DNA of 64,000 bases from Williamwhitmania sp. (GTDB lineage Bacteria; Bacteroidota; Bacteroidia; Bacteroidales; Williamwhitmaniaceae), in contig DATKVT010000073.1 in the NCBI GenBank assembly GCA_035529935.1, positions 27,568 to 91,567 on the forward strand. Direction: 5' to 3'. Under the pieces are notes generated by a model that was not told where the DNA came from, did not search any database, and saw nothing but the letters and a program-made list of their open reading frames with translations. Below, one piece after another: positions 37,188 to 45,792 of the stretch; position 1 is the first letter of the stretch; each line of letters begins with the position of its first letter. The position numbers and the translations under genes are program-made.

Positions 37188-37670
37188 ATGGTTTCGATTA
37201 TTGTAGCAGTTGGGAACAAAGGGGCAATTGGTCTTAGAAATCGGTTGCTATGGCATATTTCAACCGATTTAAAGCGGTTTAAGGCCATAACCACAGGTCA
37301 TGCCATAATCATGGGGCGTAAGACCTTTGAGTCCATAGGAAAGCCACTACCCAACCGCCAAAATATTGTAATCTCACACAATCCCATTAACCACCAGGGC
37401 GTTTTGCGTGCTTCTTCGCTGGAGGAGGCACTGCAAATGGTTCAAGGTGATGAGGCTTTTGTTATTGGAGGAGGAGAAATTTATGGACAAGCACTCCCCC
37501 TAGCTGACAGAATATACCTTACCCGTGTTTGGAAGGATTATGAGGCCGATACCTTTTTTCCAGAAATTGAAATGGACAAGTGGAGCGAAATTTCGCGGGA
37601 AGATTTTCCCGCCGAAGGCGATAATCCTGCTTTCTCATTCATCGTATTGGAGCGCAGAAAGCCGTTATAG
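37188..37670 (+). CDS. folA: Dihydrofolate reductase
   Basis: 160 aa. It reduces dihydrofolate with NADPH. N-terminal IIVAVGNKGAIGLRNRLLWHISTDLKRFK includes the loop and active-site acid (Asp in STDLKRFK); GRKTFESIGKPLPNRQNIV and VIGGGEIYGQAL are the NADPH-binding motifs. It forms an operon with thyA. Confidence 0.97.
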   Translation: MVSIIVAVGNKGAIGLRNRLLWHISTDLKRFKAITTGHAIIMGRKTFESIGKPLPNRQNIVISHNPINHQGVLRASSLEEALQMVQGDEAFVIGGGEIYGQALPLADRIYLTRVWKDYEADTFFPEIEMDKWSEISREDFPAEGDNPAFSFIVLERRKPL

Positions 37671-37692
37671 TATCCCTTTTTGCTTATTAATT

Positions 37693-37720
37693 TAAAAGCC
37701 ACCCCGAAGGATGGCTTTTA
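37693..37720. terminator. Bidirectional terminator between folA and clpX
   Basis: TAAAAGCCA / TGGCTTTTA stem closing a 10-nt loop, between convergent genes; T-rich and A-rich flanks on both sides. Confidence 0.75.
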
Positions 37721-37739
37721 ATATCTTATTATTGAGTTA

Positions 37740-38966
37740 TTAAGCAGCTTTTAGCTTATTAATGTTCAACTTCTCCATCTTCTCCTTGGCATAGCTCAGG
37801 GTTACACTGAACTCTTCAGGTTTCAGCGACGGCATTTCATACATTGCATCAATCATAATGGATTCGCAAATGGAACGCAGTCCTCTAGCACCGAGCTTAA
37901 ATTCAACAGCCTTGTCAACTATATACTCCAGCGCATCTTCTTCGTAGGAGAGCTTAATGCCATCCATATCGAAAAGTTTTTCGTACTGGCGTGTAATGGC
38001 GTTTTTTGGTTCGGTTAGAATTCTACGCAATGCAGGTCTATCTAACGGGTTCAGGTAAGTAAGAATGGGTAACCTTCCAATGATTTCTGGAATGAGCCCA
38101 AACGACTTGAGGTCCTGAGGCGCTATGTACTGCAAGAGGTTACCCCGGTCAACCGTTTCGTTCTGCTTGGCTGCATTAAAGCCCACCACTTGGGTGTTGA
38201 GCCGCATTGCAATCTTCTTTTCAATGCCATCGAAAGCGCCACCGCAGATAAAGAGGATGTTCTTGGTGTCAACCTGAATCATCTTTTGCTCGGGGTGCTT
38301 CCTTCCACCTTGAGGTGGCACGTTTACAATCGATCCCTCCAGCAGCTTCAGCAAACCTTGCTGAACTCCTTCGCCGGAAACATCACGGGTAATGGATGGA
38401 TTGTCGCTCTTACGGGCAATCTTGTCAAGCTCGTCTATAAAAACGATGCCTTTCTCCGCAGTCTCCACGTTGTAGTCTGCAACCTGAAGTAGGCGGGAGA
38501 GTATGCTCTCCACGTCCTCGCCCACGTAGCCGGCCTCAGTTAGCACCGTAGCGTCTACAATGGTAAAAGGAACATGCAGCATTTTGGCGATGGTTCTTGC
38601 AAGTAGAGTTTTTCCCGTGCCCGTTTCACCAACCAGCACAATGTTGGATTTTTCAATCTCAACCTCGTCGTTGCTCTTAATATCCCTGCTAAGCAGGCGC
38701 TTGTAGTGGTTGTAAACTGCAACTGACAGGTATCTCTTTGCATCGTCTTGACCAATAACATATTGGTCGAGAAACTCCTTCATCTCGTTCGGCTTTAGCA
38801 GCTGAACGTCGGCGAGAGAAAAGTTTGTCTTCTTCTTTACCTCCTCCTGCACAATGAGGTGGGCCTGCTCCACACAGTAGTCGCAAATAAAGCCCGACAT
38901 ACCGTTAATGAGCAAGTTTACTTCCTTGCGCGATCTTCCACAAAATGAGCATCTATCTAACGCCAT
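37740..38966 (-). CDS. clpX: ATP-dependent Clp protease ATP-binding subunit ClpX
   Basis: 408 aa. N-terminal zinc-binding domain (CSFCGRS and CDYC), Walker [12 protein letters not shown], pore loop GYVGEDVES, Walker [12 protein letters not shown], sensor region and [10 protein letters not shown] (sensor-2 Arg). It unfolds tagged substrates and feeds them to ClpP in the cytoplasm. It is the third gene of tig-clpP-clpX, the usual order. Confidence 0.98.
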   Translation of the reverse strand: MALDRCSFCGRSRKEVNLLINGMSGFICDYCVEQAHLIVQEEVKKKTNFSLADVQLLKPNEMKEFLDQYVIGQDDAKRYLSVAVYNHYKRLLSRDIKSNDEVEIEKSNIVLVGETGTGKTLLARTIAKMLHVPFTIVDATVLTEAGYVGEDVESILSRLLQVADYNVETAEKGIVFIDELDKIARKSDNPSITRDVSGEGVQQGLLKLLEGSIVNVPPQGGRKHPEQKMIQVDTKNILFICGGAFDGIEKKIAMRLNTQVVGFNAAKQNETVDRGNLLQYIAPQDLKSFGLIPEIIGRLPILTYLNPLDRPALRRILTEPKNAITRQYEKLFDMDGIKLSYEEDALEYIVDKAVEFKLGARGLRSICESIMIDAMYEMPSLKPEEFSVTLSYAKEKMEKLNINKLKAA

Positions 38967-39034
38967 TATCCCTCTCCTTCGATTTAGAACCTTTACTCAG
39001 GTAGAGGAGGAATCCCCAACCCGGAGTCAGGTAT

Positions 39035-39721
39035 TTATTGTTTCTTCTCTCTGTTCTTTGTGATTATTTCGTCAATCATGCCATACGTTTTTGCCTCCTC
39101 CGAGGTCATCCAGTGGTCGCGGTCGCTATCTTTTTCGATTTGCGCGAATGGTTTTTCGGTATGGAATGCTAGAATGTCGTAGAGCTCCTTTTTGAGCTTC
39201 ATAATCTCCCTAGCTGTGATTTCGATGTCCGATGCCTGTCCCTCAGCACCACCCATGGGCTGATGAATCATCACCCGGGAGTGCGTTAATGCGCTGCGCT
39301 TTCCCTTTTGACCGGCAGTGAGTAGCACTGCTCCCATGGAGGCGGCCATTCCGGTGCAAATGGTGGCCACGTCGGAGGTGATAATCTGCATGGTGTCGTA
39401 TATTCCAAGTCCGGCATAAACTGAGCCGCCAGGAGTATTCAGGTAAATCTGGATATCTTTCGACGGATCGGTGGATTCCAAAAAGAGCAGCTGCGCCTGA
39501 ATAATGTTGGCTACGTCGTCCGATATTGGCACCCCCAGAAAAATAATGCGGTCCATCATGAGGCGCGAAAACACATCCATAGTGGCAATGTTTAGCTGAC
39601 GCTCCTCAATAATGGTTGGGGAGATGTAGTTGCCTTGCATCGACTGGAAGCGGTGTAGGCTTAAGCTGCTTATGCCAAGGTGCCCTCGGGCATATTTTCT
39701 GAATTCATCGTTCCTTTCCAT
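39035..39721 (-). CDS. clpP: ATP-dependent Clp protease proteolytic subunit
   Basis: 228 aa serine protease forming a double heptamer with ClpX. Catalytic Ser is in GMAASMGAVLL, His in MIHQPMGG, and the Asp lies further on, in the DSDRDHWMTSEEAKTYGMIDE region. The length and the ISPTIIEERQLNIATMD N-terminal region fit. Gap of 20 bp to tig and 68 bp to clpX. Confidence 0.97.
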   Translation of the reverse strand: MERNDEFRKYARGHLGISSLSLHRFQSMQGNYISPTIIEERQLNIATMDVFSRLMMDRIIFLGVPISDDVANIIQAQLLFLESTDPSKDIQIYLNTPGGSVYAGLGIYDTMQIITSDVATICTGMAASMGAVLLTAGQKGKRSALTHSRVMIHQPMGGAEGQASDIEITAREIMKLKKELYDILAFHTEKPFAQIEKDSDRDHWMTSEEAKTYGMIDEIITKNREKKQ

Positions 39722-39741
39722 TAGCTCGGGTTTTGTAATTA

Positions 39742-41100
39742 TTACTTGTTGTTAAACAGCTGATCGAACTCTTTGGTTGTAACTTCTTTGGTGTCGAGCT
39801 TAACGGTGCTCTTAAGAACCTCCACAACCTTGTCCTCGAGTAGCTTTTCACGAATACGTCTATCTTCCTCCTTGTTGCTGAGAATGCGCTGTGCAAAGTT
39901 CTCAACCTCGGAATCGGGCACATTCATAAAGCCGTAATTCTTAAACTGGTCGATGGCAAACTCCTTTGCCTTTTCGAGTACGTCGGCCTCTTCAATCTTG
40001 ATTTCGTGTTCGATGGCAATGTGGTCGCGAATGAGCTGCCATTTAAGGTCGTTGGCAAAGTGGTCGAAGTCCTTATCAATCTGCTCCATGGTAAACTTGC
40101 CTTCGTTAACGGCAAGCAACCAGCGTTTTAAAAACTCAGTAGGCAGTTCAATTTTGGCTTTATCAATAAGTTTTTCCTTGATATCGATGAGGAACTTGAA
40201 GTCCGATTCTTTGGTCAGGTTCACTCGGATGTCGCTATCAACTCTAGCGTTGAACTCCTCCTCCGAGGTTACAGTACCTTCGCCATACACCTTATCGAAG
40301 AGTTCCTGGTCGATGTCAGCATCAACAAACGATCGTACTTCGTTGGGAATGAAGCGGAACGATGGGGTAAGCTTTGCAACCTCCTCCTTTTTGATCTTCA
40401 ACATAGCTGATAGGTCTGTATCGTTTGAGAAGGTTTTTCTGATGTCGAAATCGATGATGTCACCAACCTTTGCCCCAACAAACTTTGCCTTTTGCTCTTC
40501 ATCGGTAATGGTTCGCAGCGAGACAAAAGCGTCATCAACAGAAATGCCATTCTCCATGGGCGCACCATCTTCACCAAGCTGTTCAACCTTGCCGCGCATT
40601 ACATCCTCTTCCCCGGCAACTTCGCCAGGCATCATTTTGCCATACCTGCGACGGTAGCTGCTGAGATAGTTGTTCCGAAGTTCCTCGTCAATCTTGAGTT
40701 CGTAGTATGGAACCTTGTCTCGAGCGGTAAGCTTAAGGTCGATTTCTGGTGAAAGACCGAGGTCGAAGGCAAACTCGAACGTGGTGTCGGCATCCCAGTC
40801 AATGCTTTTTTGGTGCTTCTCGCTGGGCATGGGTTCGCCAAGCAGCTTAATCTTTTCGTCGTAGATATAGGTGGTGAGGGCATCCGAAACAATCTTATTG
40901 ATCTCCTCAGCCATTACGGGTTTGCGATACAGCTTGTTGATCATCCCTGCCGGAACCATGCCCGGTCTAAAACCGTCGATTTTTGCCTTTCTGCGAAAAT
41001 CGCCCAACGCTTTTGTAACGCGCTCTTGGTAATCGCCTTGGTCAACCGTAACCTTTAAAACGGCGTTGAGGGTATCAACGTTCTCCTTTACAATATTCAT
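39742..41100 (-). CDS. tig: Trigger factor
   Basis: 452 aa ribosome-associated chaperone. The N-terminal ribosome-binding domain has the signature GFRPGMVPAGMI (family GFRxGK-type loop; here the Lys is Met). The central region is a degenerate FKBP-like domain and the C-terminal ~200 residues are helical. It is the first gene of the tig-clpP-clpX operon, with a textbook Bacteroidota promoter ~155 bp upstream. Confidence 0.95.
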   Translation of the reverse strand: MNIVKENVDTLNAVLKVTVDQGDYQERVTKALGDFRRKAKIDGFRPGMVPAGMINKLYRKPVMAEEINKIVSDALTTYIYDEKIKLLGEPMPSEKHQKSIDWDADTTFEFAFDLGLSPEIDLKLTARDKVPYYELKIDEELRNNYLSSYRRRYGKMMPGEVAGEEDVMRGKVEQLGEDGAPMENGISVDDAFVSLRTITDEEQKAKFVGAKVGDIIDFDIRKTFSNDTDLSAMLKIKKEEVAKLTPSFRFIPNEVRSFVDADIDQELFDKVYGEGTVTSEEEFNARVDSDIRVNLTKESDFKFLIDIKEKLIDKAKIELPTEFLKRWLLAVNEGKFTMEQIDKDFDHFANDLKWQLIRDHIAIEHEIKIEEADVLEKAKEFAIDQFKNYGFMNVPDSEVENFAQRILSNKEEDRRIREKLLEDKVVEVLKSTVKLDTKEVTTKEFDQLFNNK

Positions 41101-41254
41101 CTGTTGAACAGTTTAGATAAATGTAATAATTAAGTCCTTATATGCAGCGCTACCTGTAATTAATGTTGTTTAAGGTTGTTGCCATTATTCCAATCAACAT
41201 CGAAAAATCTATTCGGTTGATTAACAGCTGCATTATTATTTAGAAATTAGCGCA

Positions 41255-41286
41255 CAAAGGTAGAAAATTGGTGCAAGAGAAACAAA
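41255..41286 (-). promoter_or_regulatory. Promoter of tig-clpP-clpX
   Basis: On the minus strand TTTG (41286-41283), 20 nt spacer, then TACCTTTG (41262-41255), fitting the Bacteroidota primary-sigma consensus. It predicts a ~145-nt leader before the tig ATG. Confidence 0.72.
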
Positions 41287-41383
41287 TGGACTTCAAGAAA
41301 TAGTTTTGGCAGTATTTTTTCGTATAATCATAACGACCATATAATCAACACAGTATAAAATAATTTAAAAATAAACGAAAATA

Positions 41384-41416
41384 GCTTGTCACGAAATGGT
41401 GATTTCTGGAATATAG
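41384..41416 (+). promoter_or_regulatory. Conserved 33-nt element, copy 1
   Basis: GCTTGTCACGAAA, 11 variable nt, GGAATATAG. The second copy is at 43319-43351 with identical spacing and 26/33 identical bases. It ends 42 bp before the first peptide ATG, a position fit for a promoter or activator site. Confidence 0.6.
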
Positions 41417-41458
41417 AGTTGAAAGGAACAAGATTTTAAACCTTAAAAAAATACAACA

Positions 41459-41605
41459 ATGAAAACTAGGAATTTGAACCTCGACAACTTCTCAACCAGC
41501 AATTGCGAAATTCTTGACAACGATCAGCTCATCTCTTTGGTAGGTGGCGATAATGCTAATGATGGAACAATTCTTCCAGATCCTGTAATTTGGATAAAAA
41601 TGTAA
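41459..41605 (+). CDS. Double-glycine leader peptide, copy 1
   Basis: 48 codons. Leader of 30 residues ending in QLISLVGG, the double-glycine signal cut by C39 peptidases, then an 18-residue core DNANDGTILPDPVIWIKM. The next gene encodes a near-copy. Nucleotide identity continues ~20 bp upstream of the ATG, so the pair arose by a 204-bp tandem duplication. An exporter with an N-terminal C39 peptidase lies 6 kb downstream in the same orientation. The mature product could be a bacteriocin, a signalling peptide or a substrate of the nearby radical-SAM enzymes. The core has no Cys. Confidence 0.75.
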   Translation: MKTRNLNLDNFSTSNCEILDNDQLISLVGGDNANDGTILPDPVIWIKM

Positions 41606-41662
41606 TTTATCATTTTGGGTAATAAGAGAATCCATAATTGCCCACCTTAATAAAATACGACA

Positions 41663-41809
41663 ATGGAAACTAGAAATTTGAACCTCGGCAACTTCTCAAC
41701 CAGCAATTGCGAAATTCTTGACAACGATCAGCTCATCTCTTTGGTAGGTGGCGATAATGGTAATGATGGTACAATTGCCCCAGATCCTGTAATTTGGCTT
41801 AAGGGTTAA
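41663..41809 (+). CDS. Double-glycine leader peptide, copy 2
   Basis: 48 codons. The leader differs from copy 1 at only two of 30 residues (K2E, D9G) and ends in the same QLISLVGG. The core DNGNDGTIAPDPVIWLKG keeps 14 of 18 residues, including the invariant NDGTI-x-PDPVIW. Conservation of the core together with the leader argues that the core itself is functional. Synonymous differences between the copies (for example AGG/AGA, GGA/GGT) support real translation. Confidence 0.75.
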   Translation: METRNLNLGNFSTSNCEILDNDQLISLVGGDNGNDGTIAPDPVIWLKG

Positions 41810-41897
41810 TTGGCGATTTTAGAGGTTGATTTTCTTTTGAAGATTAGCAACTTGCAATTGTAGTAGATAACTTTTTTATAATTAATGCATAATAGCG

Positions 41898-42674
41898 ATG
41901 AAGGCACCTTACTATACTGCTATTCGGCTGCTGGAGAAGCGAATCGACGGTAGCATTACCGCCGAGGAGGCTGGCTGGCTGAATCAGCGAATGGAGGTAG
42001 ATGTATCGTTGCAGCGGGAGTTGCGCTTCAGGCAGGAGTTGGAGAAGCTGTCCGCCGAGGCGGAGATAGATAGGCTACGCCAAGAGCTCGTGGGCGTTTG
42101 GATGGATACGCAGCGGCTCGACTTGACCAATAGTGAGCTTGAATACCGATTCAACCGCATTAAGAAATACTTCTACGCTGCCGCCACCTTGGCGGGCCTT
42201 ACGGCTGGAGGCATTGGTATCCATTCGGTCTTGAGCAATGGAGCAAATCCAACAGCCCTTTATGCCGAGAACTTTGAGCCATACCCGCCCGTTCGCGTGG
42301 TCCGCTCCAATGGTGAACTCTCCAGCGATTCACTATTCTTTAGGGGCATGATTGCCTACCAGTCGGGCTACTTCAACACCTCAAAGGACGACTTTGAAAC
42401 TTTAATGAAAGGTGGCAATACCTCTACCACGGTGAGATTCTACCTTGGCGTTAGCTATATGGAGCTCAACGATTTTGGAAAAGCTCGTGAAGCGCTTAAC
42501 GCTGTTGCTCAAGCCAACTCTCTTTTTAAGGAGCAGTCGATTTGGTATACAGGGCTATGCTTCCTTGGCGAAGGCAATGTGGCCGATGCACGGAAAGCAT
42601 TGAGTGAGTTGGTAAACTCTGGAACCCCTATATCTGCCAAGGCAGAGCAACTGTTAAAAAAATTACCGGAATAA
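41898..42674 (+). CDS. Membrane protein with cytoplasmic N-domain and TPR-like C-domain
   Basis: 258 aa. N-terminal ~90 residues are charged and helical (IDGSITAEEAGWLNQRM, EIDRLRQELV), followed by one membrane helix (~92-113), then YAENFEPYPPVRV and TPR-like helices (FFRGMIAYQSGYFNTSKDDFETL, FYLGVSYMELNDFGKAREAL, WYTGLCFLGEGNVADARKAL). The layout equals that of the 54638-53889 protein next to the ECF sigma gene, including the YxxxFEPYP-type segment. It is followed after 18 bp by a LytTR regulator. It may act as a membrane sensor or anti-activator for the regulator, by analogy with anti-sigma proteins. Confidence 0.7.
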   Translation: MKAPYYTAIRLLEKRIDGSITAEEAGWLNQRMEVDVSLQRELRFRQELEKLSAEAEIDRLRQELVGVWMDTQRLDLTNSELEYRFNRIKKYFYAAATLAGLTAGGIGIHSVLSNGANPTALYAENFEPYPPVRVVRSNGELSSDSLFFRGMIAYQSGYFNTSKDDFETLMKGGNTSTTVRFYLGVSYMELNDFGKAREALNAVAQANSLFKEQSIWYTGLCFLGEGNVADARKALSELVNSGTPISAKAEQLLKKLPE

Positions 42675-42692
42675 CCCTTTAAATCTGAAATT

Positions 42693-43058
42693 ATGGACGT
42701 AGAGTTCCTAACATCCGATCGACCAGCTGTGCGGGAAGAGAGCTGGATGGAGATGCTTAGCTACAAGAGCCTTGACACAATCTATTTTTTTGAATCCGAT
42801 GAAGAGGATACCTTCATAGTGCTTGCCGATGGAAGCAGGCGAAGGATAAGTGTAAGGCTTGATCAACTTGAGCGGCTTCTTCCTACAGGCTCATTTCTAC
42901 GCTGCGGGTGGGGTTTCATAGTTAACTTAAACAGAATAAAGGAATTCTGGTCGGTTGATAAATCCATTGTGGTGATGGACAACGGTGAGGTTATTCCCGT
43001 ACCAAAAACCTATCGTTATCCCCTGCGCGAGCGAATGGCCCGACGCCTTATTGCCTGA
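42693..43058 (+). CDS. Stand-alone LytTR DNA-binding regulator
   Basis: 121 aa, a LytTR domain without a receiver: YFFESDEEDTFIVLADGSRRRISVRLDQLERLL, FLRCGWGFIVNLNRI and PVPKTYRYPLRERM match the beta-rich fold and its conserved HRSF/INLxxI-like region. LytTR regulators commonly control peptide pheromone, bacteriocin and toxin genes (ComE, AgrA, AlgR types). With no receiver, its activity is probably set by the upstream TPR membrane protein. It lies between the GG peptides and the modification/export genes. Confidence 0.82.
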   Translation: MDVEFLTSDRPAVREESWMEMLSYKSLDTIYFFESDEEDTFIVLADGSRRRISVRLDQLERLLPTGSFLRCGWGFIVNLNRIKEFWSVDKSIVVMDNGEVIPVPKTYRYPLRERMARRLIA

Positions 43059-43543
43059 AATTTTTTGAGGTTCCCTAAACCTGATATGTGCCGTTGGAGC
43101 GCACTTGCCAATAGTTGGGCGGGTGCGCTTCTACTTTTACATTGAATAGTGTGGTGTTAGTTATTTGAATACTTGGAACCCTTTTCTAATGCTTCCCTTT
43201 GAGATTGAATCTTATTTTGTTGCTGAACTCTGACAGCCAACAATTTCAGCAGATTATTCGAAGAAGTCTTTTTGTATCCATTCTAAATTACCTAACTGTT
43301 TAAAGAAAGCTCGATTTCGCTTGTCACGAAAAGTTCGATTTCGGAATATAGTTATGGTAGCGTTTCAATGAGATAACATTGCCAACCCATTCAAGGGTTT
43401 ATAAACAAGCCTTGGCTAGAGTTAAACTATGTGTGTGCATACAAGAAATTAGCAATTTGAACTTATCACATCGATTTCCGCCAAAAGACAGACAATTCGG
43501 CGCAGTTAAACTAGGAATAAGAAACCTCTCAAAACCCTAACCG
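43059..43543 (+). other. 485-bp intergenic region with the second conserved element
   Basis: No gene. It includes the second copy of the 33-nt element at 43319-43351, where the motif CGATTTCG appears on both sides of TTGTCACGAAA, giving a partial inverted repeat (TTTCG...CGAAA). Confidence 0.6.
43319..43351 (+). promoter_or_regulatory. Conserved 33-nt element, copy 2
   Basis: GCTTGTCACGAAA, 11 nt, GGAATATAG; same length and spacing as 41384-41416. It lies ~190 bp upstream of the small HTH gene. Confidence 0.6.
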
Positions 43544-43840
43544 ATGAGTAAACTAACCTACCTCAATCGCCTAAAGCGAATTGACCATCTGATTAGAATC
43601 CGAGCAACGGGCAATACAGTTGCTTTTGCTGAACGATTAAATGTTTCTAGGAGCCAACTCTGTGAAGAGCTGAAGACTTTAAGGGAACTTGGCGCTCCGA
43701 TCTCCTATAGCAGAATACAGCAAACCTACTTCTACAAATATCCCACCTCCTTTTGCATAGAATTCTTCCCTATTAGAAAAGATGAAAAAGAAGTGGCAAA
43801 TATTTTTGACGAACGAACCCCTGTCAAGCAAAAAAAGTAG
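43544..43840 (+). CDS. Small helix-turn-helix protein
   Basis: 98 aa. Residues ~10-55 form a DeoR/HTH_11-like winged helix (LKRIDHLIRIRATGNTVAFAERLNVSRSQLCEELKTLRELGAPI), and the following YFYKYPTSFCIEFFP completes a wing. Such ~95-aa proteins occur beside GG-type peptide clusters in Bacteroidota. It probably regulates the precursor/maturase genes immediately downstream. The stop codon lies inside a terminator hairpin. Confidence 0.75.
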   Translation: MSKLTYLNRLKRIDHLIRIRATGNTVAFAERLNVSRSQLCEELKTLRELGAPISYSRIQQTYFYKYPTSFCIEFFPIRKDEKEVANIFDERTPVKQKK

Positions 43841-43872
43841 TTCGGTCCGACAATGCTGGACTGAACTATTTT
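43838..43872 (+). terminator. Rho-independent terminator after the HTH gene
   Basis: 11-bp stem TAGTTCGGTCC / GGACTGAACTA (one G-U pair), 9-nt loop, followed by TTTTAAAC. Confidence 0.75.
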
Positions 43873-43885
43873 AAACTTGTATTAA

Positions 43886-43925
43886 GGTTTGTGGCCACAA
43901 CCTAGGCGGATGCCGAAAAGCCTAG
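43886..43925. promoter_or_regulatory. Two inverted repeats upstream of the precursor gene
   Basis: GGTT-T-GTGGCCACAACC (43886-43902) is a near-perfect palindrome. CTAGGC...GCCTAG (43902-43925) forms a 6-bp inverted repeat next to it. Located 39-78 bp before the 43964 ATG, they are candidate operator sites for the adjacent HTH or LytTR protein. Confidence 0.4.
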
Positions 43926-43963
43926 AATAGTTCTAATGAGTAGGCATATAATACACAAAAATC

Positions 43964-44149
43964 ATGAAAAAGATTAAGTTAAACAAGTTGGCAAAACAGA
44001 GTTTGAAAACAAAGGAAATGAATGCAGTAAAGGGCGGAACATCTCCTGCTGTAGATCTTACAGATTGTTTGTGCTATTTTATGGGAGGTAATGATGGTGC
44101 TCAAATGTATAGTAATGCAGGGTCAAAGGTTGTGCATCCTCAGCCATAA
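43964..44149 (+). CDS. Radical-SAM-modified RiPP precursor, GG-Bacteroidales (TIGR04149-like)
   Basis: 61 aa. The leader KLNKLAKQSLKTKEMNAVKGG carries the LNKL...L..KEMNAVKGG pattern of the GG-Bacteroidales natural-product precursor family. The 36-residue core TSPAVDLTDCLCYFMGGNDG... contains a C-x-C pair. It sits directly upstream of the two radical-SAM genes and the C39 exporter that should modify and cut it. The final structure is unknown; Cys side chains are the obvious targets for thioether formation. Confidence 0.88.
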   Translation: MKKIKLNKLAKQSLKTKEMNAVKGGTSPAVDLTDCLCYFMGGNDGAQMYSNAGSKVVHPQP

Positions 44150-44450
44150 TTTGGATATGAGATGAATGGTTATTTAATAATAGCCAAGTTATGGGGTTAT
44201 ATAATTGTATAACCCTATAACACATTCCCGTGTTAATGTTGTTTAGTAGTTCCGCATAGATGTACTTAATCTGGTTTTGCACTCAATCACAATTGCTGTT
44301 TTTTACATTGAGGATAGTAAATACTTCTAATTACGAGATTGGTAGTATTCCAGGATCTGTTCTATAGTAATAAAGTTTGTGATCTACTTGTTTTTATTCA
44401 TACTGGTTGAATTTATACTATAAAAGACATTTATTTATAATTTATATATT
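44150..44450 (+). other. 301-bp intergenic region with hairpin
   Basis: AT-rich, no gene. The only clear structure is the hairpin at 44194-44215. It separates the short precursor from the large maturase genes. Confidence 0.5.
44194..44215 (+). terminator. Hairpin between precursor and maturase genes
   Basis: Perfect 8-bp stem GGGTTATA / TATAACCC with a 6-nt loop, no U-run. It may lower transcription of the maturases relative to the precursor, as is usual in RiPP clusters. Confidence 0.4.
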
Positions 44451-45788
44451 ATGGAAGCGAGGAGACAAAAAATTGATATTTCTAGCCATATCTATTACGA
44501 TTTAACTAGAGGCAGTTACCGGAAAAAAAGAGGCAGCACACGAGATTTTATTGAACTTCAGCCTACTGCAGTAAAGGATGCATTGGTAAATACACCCCAG
44601 ATAACATTCGAGATTACAGATGCATGTAATTTGGAGTGTAGGTATTGTGGCTATGGTGCTTACTACAACTTTTACGATAAGCGAGAATCAAAAATGCTTG
44701 AGTTGGGGAAAGCCATCCGATTTTTGAACTTCATGATGGAGTTATGGAATAGTGAACTTAACAATTCATTTGGTCAGAAGGTTTACATAGGTTTCTATGG
44801 AGGAGAACCTTTGTTAAATATGTCATTCATTGAGGGGGTTGTTGATTATATTGGGCAGAATAAATGCTCAAATAGGGATTTTGTATTTTCAATGACGACC
44901 AATGCGATGCTTCTAGATCGGTATGTAGACTATTTGCAGGCACATGATTTCCACCTTTTAATCAGCTTAGATGGAGGAGAGTTGAACAATTCATATAGGG
45001 TAAACAAGAAGGGGCAAGGAGTATTTGAAAGAGTGGTAAAGAATGTTGAAATTTTACGATCAAAATATCCAGCATACTTTAACGATCGAGTGAATTTTAA
45101 TTCTGTGCTGCATAACCGGAACTCTGTAGCTGAAATTTACAATTATTTTAGAGATAATTACGGAAAGTTGCCAAGCATTGGGGAGTTAAATAATGTTGGA
45201 ATCAGACCTGATATAGTAGAGGAATTCAATAAGGCTTACCGTAATGCATATGAAAGTCTTCACCAGTCAGAAAACTATGAGGTGATTGAGAAGGAGATGT
45301 TCTTAAGGTTGGGAAGCTCTCAATCACGCGCTTTCTTTTTACAGCAGAATAGTGGATATTCTTATAACAATTATTTGGATTTACTCTTTGAGAAAAAAAA
45401 GGCAGGGAGGATTCCAACGGGTACTTGTCTCCCTTTTAGCAATAAAGTATTTATTACTGTGAATGGAAAAATCTTGCCCTGCGAGCGCGTTGGGCATCGT
45501 TTTGCGTTGGGGTATATTTCTGAGGATGAGGTTACTATTGATTATGAGGCGATTGCTATTAGGTATAATGGGTATTATGCAAAGTTGAAACAACAATGCA
45601 GCACTTGTTATAATGTTGATGGATGTGTGCAGTGCATTTTTAACCTAGCAGATATCGAGTCTCAGCCAATCTGTTTTGGCCATATGGATAATAAAAGTTT
45701 TTCAGAATATGCAACTCATCATATTGATTATTTGCGCACTAACCCGGAGGAGTATTATAAAATATTGGAAGAACTAATAATTGATTAG
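44451..45788 (+). CDS. Radical SAM/SPASM peptide maturase (GG-Bacteroidales, TIGR04148-like)
   Basis: 445 aa. The radical-SAM cluster motif is C59-NLE-C63-RY-C66 (DACNLECRYCGYG), with the SAM-binding GGEP in GFYGGEPLLN. The C-terminal SPASM region has GTCLPFSN, LPCERVGHRFALG, CSTCYNVDGCVQC and a final CFGH, enough Cys for auxiliary Fe-S clusters. It should install a radical-based crosslink or thioether on the precursor peptide. It is followed after 4 bp by a second radical-SAM-like protein. Codon usage is more AT-rich than in the flanking exporter genes. Confidence 0.88.
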   Translation: MEARRQKIDISSHIYYDLTRGSYRKKRGSTRDFIELQPTAVKDALVNTPQITFEITDACNLECRYCGYGAYYNFYDKRESKMLELGKAIRFLNFMMELWNSELNNSFGQKVYIGFYGGEPLLNMSFIEGVVDYIGQNKCSNRDFVFSMTTNAMLLDRYVDYLQAHDFHLLISLDGGELNNSYRVNKKGQGVFERVVKNVEILRSKYPAYFNDRVNFNSVLHNRNSVAEIYNYFRDNYGKLPSIGELNNVGIRPDIVEEFNKAYRNAYESLHQSENYEVIEKEMFLRLGSSQSRAFFLQQNSGYSYNNYLDLLFEKKKAGRIPTGTCLPFSNKVFITVNGKILPCERVGHRFALGYISEDEVTIDYEAIAIRYNGYYAKLKQQCSTCYNVDGCVQCIFNLADIESQPICFGHMDNKSFSEYATHHIDYLRTNPEEYYKILEELIID

Positions 45789-45792
45789 ATTG

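Larger units (their letters stand above)
41101..41458. other. 358-bp divergent intergenic region
   Basis: It separates tig (minus) from the first peptide gene (plus). It holds the tig promoter, a plus-strand TAGTTTTG (41301-41308) that could be a -7 element for the peptide genes, and the first copy of a 33-nt conserved element (41384-41416). No coding sequence. Confidence 0.6.

Noticed and set aside
39953..40657. 234-codon plus-strand Ser-rich frame opposite tig
   Set aside because: Antisense of trigger factor; the Ser-rich character is the usual result of reading Glu/Lys-rich helices backwards.
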